64,000 nucleotides of DNA. It comes from Rusavskia elegans (taxonomy: Eukaryota; Ascomycota; Lecanoromycetes; Teloschistales; Teloschistaceae). Every line of letters begins with the position of its first letter. Position 1 is the first letter of the stretch. The position numbers and the translations under genes are program-made. The notes below the pieces were generated by a model that worked only from the letters and a program-made list of their open reading frames with translations, was not told where the DNA came from and did no database searches. This document shows, piece by piece, positions 27,401-40,500 of the stretch. The stretch lies in NCBI GenBank assembly GCA_011316305.1, contig SAUG01000058.1, positions 186,001 to 250,000 on the forward strand, in the 5' to 3' direction.

Positions 27401-28046
27401 AGCTACTAGCGCGCCTGGTATCCGGAAGATTTAATAGCCGCTTTATAGTATAGTAAGTTCTTCTAGCTTTATAGTTATATCTTTCTATATTAGAATTCGT
27501 TCCGGATTTTTCTATTATATCTCTAGTTCGAATTCGTATAATACGAATTAGATACGATAAAGAGATAGATTATTTATCTTTATATTTATACTATTAAGTC
27601 GTTCTTTAGACTTTATATTAAATTTAACCTAGAATCGTATATATACGAACATCGAATATAATATATTTATATACTATTAATAGCTCTAAAATTATATATA
27701 AATAGCCGCGCGTTCTATAGAAATATCTTTATAGTATTTATTTCTATTTTTAAATTTTATTTTTTTATTATACCCTTTTAATATAAACGGTATATATTTT
27801 TACTTTATTTATATTAGATTTCAGTATTATTTACTTCTAATATACGACCTAGAAAACATTTATTCTTATATTAAAATATTTTTCGAATATTTATAGAGGC
27901 CTATATATTTATATATATACTGTCTAAAGTTTCTAAACCGCGTTTTTTATATTATTTCCTTTATTATAATTAGTTTTCTCTTATTTATACGCGAGAAATA
28001 GATAGGAATCGAATATATTTATAGTATAAAAGGTATATAGCCTATC
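24455..28046. other. RIP-degraded relics upstream of element A
   Basis: No gene was found. A minus-strand fragment of repeat R1 lies at about 25884-25990. A somewhat GC-richer piece at 26150-26460 contains three 12-bp units (AACTGCTAGTTT, AACTGCTAGCTT, AACTACTAGCTC) at about 26209-26245. The rest reads as decayed coding sequence of unknown transposons. Confidence 0.5.
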
Positions 28047-28222
28047 TATTGAAATCATATATATGGAACATCAAGCTTAATTTACTAAGGTGGGCTTTCG
28101 CCTGAACTAAGTATATAAAAAGGAGGTAGTAAGGCCTTGGCGTTGTAAGCTACTAGGCCTAATCGGTACTAGCGCCCTTGGCGCTTTAGTATAGCTAATA
28201 TATATAATACGTACTTCTAATA
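28047..28222 (-). repeat. 3' LTR of element A
   Basis: This 176-bp LTR has TATTGAAATC on the outer edge. The outer half (up to about 28105) keeps TG/CA words that are mutated in the 5' LTR, whereas the inner half is the more mutated one. Confidence 0.9.
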
Positions 28223-28549
28223 ATCCTATACGAATAATATACTATATATATACCGAAAGTAAAAATTAAACAGGCTCGCTATATACTCGCTAAAAAAACC
28301 TATAGGAAAAAGAGTTTATATATAACGCGAGGATAAGGCTTAAAGAGCTCCTATAGCGGATATATATTATAAGGAAGATAAGATAAAAAAATAAGGCTCC
28401 TATAGCAGATCTATATATATAAAATATAAAAATCGAAGTCTAGATAAAAGAGAATAGAACTCCTATAGTATCCTAAACTCCCTATAGTAGTAGTATACTA
28501 AGTAGAGTACTAGTATAGGTACTAGTTTATAATATAAATCTATTTAAAG

Positions 28550-29250
28550 TATTTAAAACAGATATTACCTAATTTAAAGGGCGCGTCTAGGGCCTCGGTA
28601 ATCGAAAGTACCTATTTAATAGTAAGTTATAGATACTAGCGGTCGTTATTATTACCGCTAAAGTACTATAGGGTATAAATATTATATTTTTTTTTAACTT
28701 ATTTAAAAAGCGTATATTAAGCGCCTATTAGGATATTATAAGCCTTTATCGATATATTAAAGATTATATCGCCTAGGTAGTCCTAGATATAGAGGTATTT
28801 ACTATAGCCTTAAAAATTAATATAAGTTTTCGGATTATTAATAATTATAGTACTCTAATAGTACTATTTCTAGAGTTCCTATAGAATCCCGTAATTAATT
28901 TAGCGGTATAGCTAGGTAGTAAAAACCCCGATATATATTTATATATTATCGCTATCTAGCTATAGGTAGCTAAAGATATCGTAATCCCGAGAGCTATTAA
29001 TATTATCTTTTACTTAATAGCGCTTAGATTCGAGGCTTAGGTAGGATAATACTCGAGGGTAGAGGTAGGGCAGATTATCGTTATAGTTTATAAAGGCGAT
29101 ATAAGTTCGAGAGTTATTAAATAGTTTATTAAAAACTTCGATATATATTATAGATCGAGTTCTCTAGAGATATAGGTAGTAAAATTAAATCTTCGAGAAC
29201 TATTTAAATCTATAATAGCTATAAATAATATTAAATAGAAATATAGGATA
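28550..29250 (-). pseudogene. Extra reading frame downstream of Copia RNase H (element A)
   Basis: It is homologous to 50990-51690 of element C and lies between RNase H and the 3' LTR. The frame starts at a likely ATG-to-ATA codon followed by a SSRRFNF-like segment. In this copy one base is missing soon after (about 29150), which shifts the frame. No family is recognised. Confidence 0.45.
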
Positions 29251-32200
29251 TAAAAAATCGAATAGTATAATTTATATATTAGATATTATAGGATTAGTAA
29301 AGATATACTCGAAAATATAGTAGTAGTAGATAGTAGGCGAAAATATATAGCGGGCGGCTAGCGGCTAGAGTACTAATTATAGTATACCCGCGCTAGCTCC
29401 GAAAAGCCTTATATAGAGTCTAAATAACTACTAGGTAGTAAAAAATACCTTAACTAATATTAAAACTAGTTAATATATTAAATTTAATATAGAATTTAGT
29501 AGGGTTTAGACTAAAGGTATACTTTTAACGTTTTACTACTAAAATAGAAGAACGAATCCGGGTATAAATAACTATATATAAATTTCGATCGAATATACTA
29601 TCGGAAAATATATAAAAGGTATAGCGATTTAAAAATAATATAGGTACTATATAGGTAGGCCTATAGGGCCTAGAATTATTTAAGGGCTTAACTATCTCTT
29701 TTAGTATATATTATACTTTCTAAAAATAATATTTATAGGTATATAGTAATCGCTAATACCCCGGAGTTAATTATATTCCGGGAAAAATTATTACTAGAAG
29801 GATCTTTATAATTTAGACGGATTATTACTATTATTACTTAAAATTTAGAGCGTTTTCGGGTCTTTAAGCCTAAGCGCTATATAGAAAGCCTCGAATTTAC
29901 TTTTATCTAGGGCTTTAATAAGCCTATTAGTAACTATTTATTTCGTTAGAATATACTAAAGGTTAATAATTTTATTAGTAACTTTTTTCTATAGGAACTT
30001 AATATAGATATTAATATATTTAATATAGCTATAGAACTAAAAGGTTTTAGCGAGGGTAATAGCGCCCTAATTTTTACTATATAGGGTTACCGTATCTAGA
30101 ATAGTATTTAGATCCTATTTATTAATTAATAGCTAACTTAGAATATAACTTAACTAAATAGCTTCTTTAATAGCTCTAGTCTTCCTATCTAATTCTACTT
30201 CGGCAGTTAATATAGCTATAATAGTTTACTATTTAGATAACCAGCTAATAGTACCGGATTTAATATCGAAAATATACCTAGAAATAGAACGATAGGTTTT
30301 ATAATTACCTACCTAATTAGCGTCGGTATACCCCCGAAGCTTCTATAAATAAAAGTAAAGTAAACCGTTCTACGTAGGTATTTAAAGATCCTAGTAATAG
30401 CGTTCTAGTAGTAGCTTATAAAGTTAGATAAGTATCGGCTAATAATAGAAATAGCGAAAATAATATCGGAATAGGTTCTAAATATAGTATATATTAAAGA
30501 GCCGATAGTATTCTAATATTTATACTTTATCGGCAAGAGGTAGTTTTAATTAGTAAAAGCGGTTTCTAAATAAAGGCCGGAATCTATAGGGGTAGAAATA
30601 TTATTTTTATAGATAGCGGAACTATAATCTTTTAGAATTTATTCGATATAAATAGTTTAGTTTAACTAAATAGTATAGAGTTTCCGGTACCTAATATTCT
30701 TTATACCGAGGTAGAAATTAATAGGGCCTAGATCTAATATTTAAAAATATTTATTTAAATATACCTTAATATTATTAAGGTCCTAACGACTAGCGCTATA
30801 TAGAAGGATATTATTAATATAAACGCCGATAATAATTATACTATTATAAAAGATACTATAATCGGATTCTAGAAGTTTAAAGCTAATAGTAGTAAAGAAT
30901 TTAGCGAAATAGTAATACTAGATCTAAAATAACTATTTAAAATTATAGAAGGCTTTCCGAAGTTTATATATTATATTAGAATCGCCGAAGCTAGTAGGAT
31001 ATTATACGTAGATAATCTCGTTAATATAACTATAGAGGAAGGCCGTTTTAATATCTATTTAATCGAGCTCTAGGCTATAGATAGTAGCTATAGTAAAGAT
31101 AGCTTTATATAATATTAGCTTAATAATAGAAATAAAGATTTTATTAAAATCGACGCCGGCTTCCTATTTAAAGCTATAAATAACCTAGCGAGCTTTAAAG
31201 CGTATAATTTTACTATCGGCGTCCCTTTTAATCTTATATATCTATTTACTTCCTAGAAGATATTTTATAGAAGGTAGTAATATTTTAGTATATAGTATCT
31301 ATATATCGTTTAGTTCTAATAATACTAGTTTTTCTTCTATAACTTTATACTATTCGTCGGCGTAGAGTAATCCTATAGCCTCTTTATATAACTAGGGTTC
31401 GGAAGGGTCTAATATAGTACCTTTTCTTATAATACTAATAAATATATAGATATTTATAATAGGGTCCGGTAAAAAATAATTATAATTATTTAGTACCCGG
31501 AGTTTAAGGTAATTATATAGAATTTTAATAAGGGATTAGATAGTATAATCGGTCTATAGATAAAATATAATAGTTTAAAGGTAGAGCGGTAACTTATTAG
31601 AGTCTAATTCGGAATTATTAACCTTAGTAATATAAGGTCTAGTAGACAGGTTAGCCGGTAAAGGAATTTAACTATAGATAAAAAGAATCCGATAAGGTAT
31701 TAAGGGAACTATTAGTTTAGATATTAAAGAGAGATTACTAGATTATAGTTATAACCTTCTAGGATTAGACCTCCTATTAGTATACTATTAAAGTTTATTT
31801 TCTATTTCCTCTAATTCCTATAGATCTAATAAATCTAGGTTTTAATCTTTTTCTTTAAATACTATAGAAGAAATACGGACGACTTTATTCTAAAAATTTA
31901 ATAGCTTATAGATAGTATCGCTAAAATAACTAACTAAAGTATATTTATAGCTCCGATTATAGAATTTCCGAATTTTTTCGCTATATATTAGGTACGCTAC
32001 GGAACCTAAAACGCGGAATTAGCTTAAATCTAGAAATTTATTATACTCTTTTTTATATAGAGTTATACCTAGTTTACTACTAGATAACCGGAAATATAGA
32101 AAAATAGTAGCTTTAATAAATAGTAGCTAATATTTCTTACTAAAGCCGCTATAAACTAATATAGAGTAGGCTTTATATATTAGTATTTACCCGAAATATT

Positions 32201-35200
32201 CGGAAGTACTATTCTATTATAGCTTTTTAGGTACGGTAGGCTTCTACTAGATACCTTTATTAGTAAAACTTTTAAATATAATATAGCTTCTAAATTTATT
32301 ATCGCTATAAAAATATTTAATAATAAAGACGCCTTTTTTATTATAGACGTAGAAATAGTTCTAGTATTCTAGGGTTTCGGAAACGTCTTTTAATTTAGTT
32401 ATATAGACGCTATATTTCTAGGTATTATTATCTAGAAAAGTAAAGATATATTAACTTCTATTATATACTACTAGAACTTTACTTTTTTAATTAGAACCTA
32501 TATAGTTAGTATAAATAAAGTCTATTAGGCTGCTACCGGGGCGGATATAGCCTTTATAAAGCTATTTATATTATTTACCTAAAATATATATTTTATAGAA
32601 ATCGGATTTAGATTTAAAGACTTTAGATAAATCGATTTCTATAGATATATTCGCTAATTTATATAAATTCTAGTTACCTAGATATCCTAGTTAGGTATAC
32701 TAGATACTTTCTACCTCTACCGATATTTTAATAAGGGCCTTTAAAGCTATATCGGGTTTTAATAATAAGGATAAAAATAGAAAAAAAGAAAAAATAGAAG
32801 AAAAAAAAAAAAAAAAAGATTTTACAGGGCCGCGCTGTATAGTATTAATATTTATTAGAAATAGACCTTTATATATATAGGTAGTTAATATTAAATCCGG
32901 AGTACTAAAGCTAAAGCTAAAGCTATTATTATTAATAATTACTTTAGTACCTGTCTTCTAGATTTATAATATTAATAGGAAATTAGTACCGAACCCGGGG
33001 ATATAAAGAATATTATAGAATTCTATAGGGCGGTATTTATTATTAATAAAATAGTTAAATATAATAGTATTTTTAACGATCGGTCGGGGGCTAATAATAT
33101 TCCTGATACCGGTTATAGGTTCGCTCTAGATAGGTTTTATAGTAGATTCGATAAAGAGGTACTACTAGAAAGTAGTATAATAATTATAGGTATAGTCGAA
33201 TATCTAACCGTTAGTAAAGTCTAGTTTATTTAATAAGGCCGATAAAGCTATAGAAGCTAGAATTATAAAACTAAAGTTAGTAGAAGCCGGTACTACTATA
33301 ATAAAGTTTAGTAACTTTTTAGACTCGGTAGATTTATCTTTAGATTTATTATCTTTAGATTTATTATCTTTAGATTTATTATCTTTACCGTTCTTACCGT
33401 CCTTTCCTTTACCTTTACCCTTTCTATTATTACCTTTCTAGTATTTACTACCGCTGTTCTTCTATTTCTCTACTATCTAAGCCTTCTTTAATTTAGGATA
33501 AAAGCTATAATAGGTTTCTTTTATATAGCCGTCTCGGTTATAATAAAAATAGTAGTCGACTTCGATAATTTACTTATTTAGGTTACTCGTAGATAGGAAG
33601 GCCTTGGTTCTAGTAGTAATAGACTCTATACTACTATATTAGCGATATTCTTTACTAACGGTAGTACTAATAGTTTTATCTAAAGTAACTACTTTCTATT
33701 TTCGCTTATCTTTATTACTAACGATAACGTTACTTTAGGTAAACGAAGTCTAAAAGTAGCTAAAGGTAGCTCTAAAGCCTTAAAAGAATTTTAAAATAAA
33801 AAGGCTTTCTAAAATAATAACGCCTATAGCTAGAATTTTATTAATAAATTTATAAAATTTAGCTATATAAGCCTCTACGCTCTTAAAAAAGCTATTATAA
33901 TAAAGGGTATCTAGCTAGGCGTCGAGTTCTATAAATTTACCGGTACTATAGACTCTATATTATACCTGGAATTTATCTAGTATCTTTTTAGTATTTAATA
34001 TAATATTTTTAATAAGATTTTTTATATTAGTACTATAGGTCGTCTTAATTACTATATAGGTACGTTCTATATATTCTTCCTTATAGTTAGAAGAAGCCGG
34101 GGGTAAAAGACCTTTAATAATAGCTCGGAGATTATTAAAAATAAAGTAGGCTATAATTACTTCCTCTTTATTTTTATAGTCTAAGCGGGTTTCGAGCTTC
34201 GAAACTATATTAATAGGATAGCCGGAACCCTCTAATTTAGTATTATCTATTATTAATATTATAGGGGTAGATATATCGCTAAGTTTAGTACTAGACGGAG
34301 TAGTATTATAGAAAGATAAATCGGAAGGAAAGCCTAGAAACGAGTACCCGGAAAATATAATAATTTCGAAGCCGAATAAATTACTCGGATTTAGAGGTAT
34401 CGGAAAGGGACTAAAGGTTATAAAAAGGTCTAGATTATTTTTAGATATAATAAAAAAAGATTTTAATAGAAAAAAATAATCGGAATCCGGGCGTAGATAG
34501 TTCTAGATAGTAAAATCAATTTACTATTAATTATAGAAGAGCCTATAGTTTTTAATAGAAAATTAGAAGTTATAGGTAGTTTAGCTTACCCGGAGGTTCT
34601 TAAATAGTCCCTAAAGAAAATATTATTTAAGACTTTTAAAGTTACAAGGATTAGTATAAGGCTTTAATAATAATAATAATAATATAAAAATAGATATAAG
34701 GTTTAGAATAGGTTAGATAAAGCTTCGAAAGTTAGAACGATATAATAATAATAGTCCCTAGTAACGAGCAGGAAACTTCGAGTTTTTATACTATTTAGGA
34801 CTAGACGCCGAAGGCTAGGCTCGATAGTTCTAGTTCTAGAAGCGAGCGGTAGTTAGTTTAGAAGTAGCAGGTACTCGCTTAGACTGTTAGGAGGTTAGGA
34901 AAAAATATAATAGCTAGAAATACAGTCTACTAGCCCCCTATTTTATAGGGGTCCTAGTCTATACTAAGTTAGCTAGGTAGTCGCTTCCCGTATTTATTAT
35001 AATAGCAGGGGCTATCTAGGTTACTATAGCGCCTATATAGGGCTAGATAGAGTTAGCTAGGGCGCCCTATATAATAATTCGCGGCAGAGTTTTCTATATA
35101 TATACCAGCCCTCTATATTAGTATAGTAATATACCTATATAGTATACGGTAATAGTAATATATCTATTTATAGTAATTAGCGATTTAATAGTTCTATCCG

Positions 35201-35500
35201 AAAGTAAGGAGGTTAGTAGTTTAAGCGGCCAGAGGTCGTAAAGTAAAATAAAAAAGGGGGTCCACTTAGCTATTTATAATTTCGGCAGTTACCGAGGTAT
35301 TTATAGGTAATACGACTATAGACTTTATCGTTCGCCGTATTAGATACTTTATACGGTTTAATAATATATATCGAATTCGGATTCGGAAAGGTAGGTAGGT
35401 AGATAGAAAAAAAGATTCGATAGTTATCTAAAAAGGCGTTAAATATAAAGATATAATACTTACGAATAACGATAACTATTATAAACCAACTCGGCTAGAG

Positions 35501-35517
35501 CTTCCGGGCTTATAACC
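35501..35517 (-). other. Primer-binding site of element A
   Basis: GGTTATAAGCCCGGAAG abuts the 5' LTR on the element's coding strand. It resembles the Drosophila copia site (GGTTATGGGCCCAG), which pairs with an anticodon-side fragment of initiator tRNA-Met rather than with the tRNA 3' end. The exact tRNA is inferred, since RIP may have changed bases. Confidence 0.55.
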
Positions 35518-35693
35518 TATTAAAATTATATATATAGAATATCAAGCTTAATTTACTAAGGTAGGCTTTCGCCTGAACTAAGTATATAAAAAGGAGGTAG
35601 CAGGGCCTTAGCGCCGTAAACTACTAGGCCTGATCGGCACTAGCGCCCTTAGCGCCTTGGTACAGCTGTTGTGCGTAACACGTACTTCCAATA
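35518..35693 (-). repeat. 5' LTR of element A
   Basis: This 176-bp LTR keeps an unmutated outer part (GTACAGCTGTTGTGCGTAAC at about 35660-35679), while the inner edge is mutated (TATTAAAATT). Confidence 0.9.
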
Positions 35694-36144
35694 CTATCTA
35701 GATATATAGGAGAATTATATTTCCTTCTATCTATACTTTTATATTCTATTTAATATATGGTATAGCTAATTATAGATATAGAGAAAGTATTTTTAAATTG
35801 AAATATAGTTATTTTAGCTCTAAACCTACCTCGGTATAACGAAGACCTTATACTATAGCTATAGCTCTATAGTATAATTATTGAAACCACTATCTTAATA
35901 GATAATCGTATTTAGTATTATTAATATATATAACGGCTCTAATTCGAGTCTAAAACTATTTACTAGGAGTCTTTTAGACGTTAAACGAAATATAGGTATT
36001 ACTTCTTTTACCGCTATATATATAAAGAAGACGCGGCTCTATTAATGTAATAATCTCTAGTATATAATACCGCTCGTTTCTCTAGTATTTTCGATATAGA
36101 GTTTAAAATTATAGAATAGCGCGATAAATTAATTTATAGATTAT

Positions 36145-36213
36145 TGTGAGCCTACAAATAACCCACCAACATCCTGACCGTGTAGGACCCCCGTTTTTGG
36201 TGCAGTCAATTAT
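36145..36213. repeat. 69-bp direct repeat, copy 1
   Basis: It begins TGTGAGCCTACAAATAACCC and ends GCAGTCAATTAT. It matches 36456-36524 at 64 of 69 positions, and all five differences are transitions. Confidence 0.8.
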
Positions 36214-36455
36214 GAACCCGGCTTTATCCGCCTTAAGCCTCCGCATTAGAGGCGAGTTCAAAGGTCGGCGACGCCAAGATCTGCGTTACAAGACCCTAGC
36301 GGTTATATAACCCGCTACACCGCGTTATAGATACTATAGGAACTGGTGACCCTAGTGGTTATAAAACCGGAGTCAGTCACGACCAGTCACAAATTACCTA
36401 AGGGCACTCCAGCTCAATATCCAGCATTGCCTTCGGCTGTCAAGCTGAGGGGGTA

Positions 36456-36524
36456 TGTGAGTCTACAAATAATCCACCAACATCCTGACCGTGTGGGGCC
36501 CCCGTTTTTGATGCAGTCAATTAT
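36456..36524. repeat. 69-bp direct repeat, copy 2
   Basis: This is the partner of 36145-36213, spaced 311 bp from it. It could be the two ends of a very short LTR-type (TRIM-like) element or a tandem duplication. No target duplication was found. Confidence 0.8.
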
Positions 36525-37462
36525 ACTCGTAGTTATTCTAAGCCGCGGCAAAATTTAACCCGATCGATACTATATATTATGAAATAAATATAGACTATAT
36601 ACGTTTTTAAATTTTTAGTTATATTACTTTTATTACCTATACGCCTCTAAACGCTTTATTTAATTTCTATCTATATTCTACCGGGATTAATATTAATTCC
36701 GATTTTTTTGGATTATATATTTATAGCAAGTATAAATTTATACCGGTTTTTAGTTTATTTATATAATTTCTATTCCGGTTCCGGCTTTAGTTCTAGCTCT
36801 AGCTTCTATTCCTACTTCTATTTCTATAAGGCGCTATACTATTTCCTCTTCGGCCGTTAAACCGATCGATATTTCTTTAGTAGAAGAAGAAAAATATAGA
36901 AATAAAAATAAAAATAAAGATAAAAAAGGCGTTATTAGCGGCCTTATAACTCGCGAGGGTAAATTTATAGTTAATAACTTTTTTTATAGTTCATATTTCG
37001 GTATTTTAGAGTAGTTTAGAATACGCGATTCTTTTTAAAAATAGAGAATAGAATTCTTTCGGCTAAATAATTTATCAATATCTATTTTTTTAGACTACAT
37101 TTTCATTTTTATAGTTATATTTTATAAAGTCTATCTTTTTTTTTTTATATTAATATTAGATTCCTCAAAAGTTTCTTAAATTTTAAAAATTTTAATAGCC
37201 CCTTTAGTAGTAGCTAGATACTCGATAGGCTTCTAAAACCTTTTATAAAGCGGCGAATCGATCTACTAGATTAAATACTCGGGCTTATTTTACTTTATAT
37301 AAATATCTGAAATTTCTTTAACTTTCTATTTTTTTTCGCCTTCTATTAGAATAGACTAGAGCTCCGGATTCCTATCGCCTCGCGAGTACTAAAGCTCTAA
37401 TAAAGATATATAGAAAGTAAAATATATAGTTTTAAAAACCTCCGGTAGGTCTAATTTATATC

Positions 37463-37597
37463 TGTTGGATGTACGTGTTACGTACAACAGCTGTGCCAAG
37501 GCGCCAAGGCCCTGCTACCTCCTTCTTATATATTTAGTCCAGGCGAAAGTCCACTTTAGTAAATCAAGCTCGATATTCTATATATATAATTTCAATA
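37463..37597 (+). repeat. 5' LTR of element B, 41 bp shorter
   Basis: This 135-bp LTR lacks 41 bp compared with the family's 176. The loss lies exactly between two copies of GGCGCYAAGG, leaving one, as expected for a direct-repeat deletion. The outer half is little mutated (TGTTGGATGTACGTGTTACG). Confidence 0.85.
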
Positions 37598-40500
37598 GGT
37601 TATAAACCCGGAAGCTCTAGCCGAGTTAGTTAATTATAGTTATTATCGTTATTCGCGAGTATTATATCTTTATATTTAATTCCTTTATATTTTTATTAAA
37701 TCTTCCTTTCTATCTACCTTTTAATAGATCCGATATATATTATTAAACCGTATAAAGTATCTAATACGGCGAACTACCGAAATTATAAATAGCTAAAACG
37801 ACCCTTTTTATTTTACTTTATAACCCCTTCTAGCCGTTTAAACTACTAATCTCTTTACTTTCGGATAGAACTATTTAATCGGTAATTTACTACGTATAAA
37901 TATATTACTATAGGAATATTATACTAGGTATAGTAGTTAGGCCTTTAAAATTAGATCTTTATAATTATTAGTTTTCTATCCTGCTATCTAGCTAATATTA
38001 GTTATCGACGTATATTCTATAGTAATCTAGATAGCCAAGCTCGTATCAGCTATTATAAATAAATATAGGAAGTAACTACCTAGCTAATTTAGTATAGGCT
38101 AGGACCTCTATAAAATAGAAAGCTAGTAGACTATATTTCTAACTATTATATCTTTTCTAATCTCCTAATAGTTTAAGCGAGCTCCTATTATTCCTAAACT
38201 AACTATCTCGCTTCTAGAACTAGAGCTATCGAGTCTAGCCTTCGGTTTTACTAGCTATATTATCTAGTTCTAAATAGTATAAAAACTCGAAGCTTCCTAT
38301 TTATTATTAAAGACTATTATTATATTATTTAAATAATTAAAGTTTTATCTAACCTATTCTAAATTTTATATCTACTTTTATATTATTATTATTAAAGTCT
38401 TATACTAATTTTCGTAATCTTAAAAGTTTTAAATAATATTTTTTTAAAGACTACCTAATAACTTTCGGGTAAACTAAACTATCTATAATTTCTAATTTTC
38501 TATTAAAAACTATAGATTTTATATAATTAATAGTAAATCGACTGTACTATCTAGAGCCGTCTATACCTAGACTTTAATTACTATCTATCGAAGTTATTTT
38601 CTATTATATCTAAAGATAATCTAGACCTTTTTATAGCTTTTAATTCCTTTCTATTATTTCTAAGCCTAAATAATTTATTCGGCTTTAAAATTATTACGCC
38701 TCCCGGGTATATATTTTTCAGGTCTTTTTTCGGATTGCTTTTTCTATAATACTATCCTTTACGGTATTTTATAATCTAGTATAGAATTCAGTAATATATC
38801 TACCTCTATAGTATTAATTATAGATAATATTAAATTAGAGGATTCTAGCTATCCTATTAATATAGTCCCGAAGCTCGAAACCTGCTCGGATTATAAAAAT
38901 TAGAAGAAAGCTATTATAGCCTATATTATTTTTAGTAACCTCCGAGTTATTACTAAAAATTCTTTATCCCCGGCTCTTTCTAATTATAAGGAAAAACGGA
39001 TAGAATATATCTATATAGTAATTAAGATAATCTATAGTACTATTATTAAGAATTTATTAAAAATATTATATTAGATACTAAAAAGATATTTAATAAATTC
39101 TAAATATAATATAGAATCTATAATACCGGTAAATTTATAGAATTCTTTATCTAGCTAGATATTCTCTATTATTATAGTTTTTCTAAAAGTATAGAAATTT
39201 ATATAGCTAAATTTTATAAATTTACTAAAAAAATTTTAGCTATAGATATTATTATTTTAGAAAATCCTTTTATTTTAAAATTCTTTTAGAGCTTTAGAGC
39301 CGCTTTTAGCTACTTCTAGACTTTATTTACTAAAAATAATATTATCGTTAGTAATAAAAATAGAAAGTAGTTATTCTAGATCAAACTATTAGTACTATTA
39401 TTAGTAAGAAATATCGCTAACGTAATAATCGTGAATCTATTACTACTAGAACTAAAGCTTTCTAATCTATAAATAACCCGAATAAATAAATTATTAAAGT
39501 CGACTACTATTTCTACTATAATCGAAACGGCTATATAAAGGATATCTACTATAGTCTATATTCTAAATTAATAATAGTTTAAATAATAGAGAAATAAAAG
39601 AATAGCGATAGTAAATACTAAAAAAATAATAGTAATAAAAATAAAAATAGTAAAAAAATGATAATAAAAATAATAAATCTAAAGATAATAAATCTACTAA
39701 ATTTAAAAAATTTCTAAATTTCATTATAATAGTACCGGCTTCTATTAATTTTAGTTTTATAATTTTTATTTCTATAGTTTTATCGGCTTTATTAAACAAA
39801 CTGGATTTTATTAATAGTTTGATATTCGACTATATTTATAACTATTATACTACCTTCTAATAGTATTTATCTAATATAAGATCTATCTAGAATAAATCTA
39901 TAACCGGTATTAGTAATACTATTAGCTTCCGACCGATCGCTAAAGATACTATTATATTTAAAAACTTTATTAATAGTAGATACTACCCTATAGAATTCTA
40001 TAATATCTTTTATACCCCCGGGTCCGGTACTAAATTTCTATTAATATTATAAATTTAGAAGATAGGGGCTAAAGTAATTATTAAAGACTATAGTTTTAAT
40101 TTTAATTTTAGTACTACAGATTTAATATTAACTATTAATATATATAAAAGACGATTTAAATAAATATTAATACTATATAGCGCGGCCCTATAAAATCTTT
40201 TTCTATTTTTTTTTCTTTTTTCTTTTCGTTTTTATTTTTATTAATACCCGATATAATTTTAAAGGCCTTTACCGAGATATTAGTAAAGATAGAAAATATC
40301 TAGTACGCCCGGCTTAGATACCTAGATAACTAGAATTTGTATAAACTAGTAAATATATCTATTCGAATCGATCTATTTAAAATTTCTAAATCTAAATCCG
40401 ATTTTTATAAAATTTATATTCTAGATAAATAATATAAATAGCTTTATAGAGGCTATATCCGCCCTAGTAGCGGTCCTATAGACTTCGTTTACGCTAACTA

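Larger units (their letters stand above)
28047..35693 (-). mobile_element. Complete Copia LTR retrotransposon A (7.65 kb)
   Basis: The element has identical-length LTRs at 28047-28222 (3') and 35518-35693 (5') and a CTATC target duplication at 28042-28046 and 35694-35698. Reading on the minus strand there are a primer-binding site (35517-35501) and gag with a CX2CX4HX4C knuckle at 33551-33510, whose ligands are all Tyr. A Lys/Asp/Ser-rich linker made of 15-bp repeats follows (about 33390-33330). Then come an integrase zinc and core region (about 32800-32200), reverse transcriptase (about 31300-30700), RNase H (about 30300-29800) and an extra reading frame (about 29250-28550). W and Q codons have become TAG/TAA throughout, so it is dead. 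It lies in older RIP-degraded DNA rather than in another copy. Confidence 0.92.
35699..37462. other. Relic region between elements A and B
   Basis: This is mostly RIP-degraded. A base-balanced island at about 36140-36560 carries the direct repeats described separately. A short decayed frame at about 36780-37015 is open for about 75 codons (Ala/Ser-rich, then a Glu/Lys-rich segment) and is not recognised. A 70-codon open frame at 36346-36558 is probably chance, because it runs across the repeat. Confidence 0.5.

Noticed and set aside
24455..28046. A hidden biosynthetic or effector gene in the AT-rich block
   Set aside because: I looked for signal-peptide starts and Cys-rich short frames but found only frames broken by RIP-type stops; nothing could be supported.
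33330..33390. A CRISPR-like array of 15-bp units
   Set aside because: The units are tandem without spacers and encode a Lys/Asp/Ser repeat in the Copia gag linker; the same run appears in element E near 59950.
39563..39799. Minus-strand open frame of 78 codons with a Phe/Tyr-rich stretch resembling a membrane segment
   Set aside because: It is antisense to the Copia gag linker of element B; the A-rich linker read backwards gives Phe and Tyr codons.
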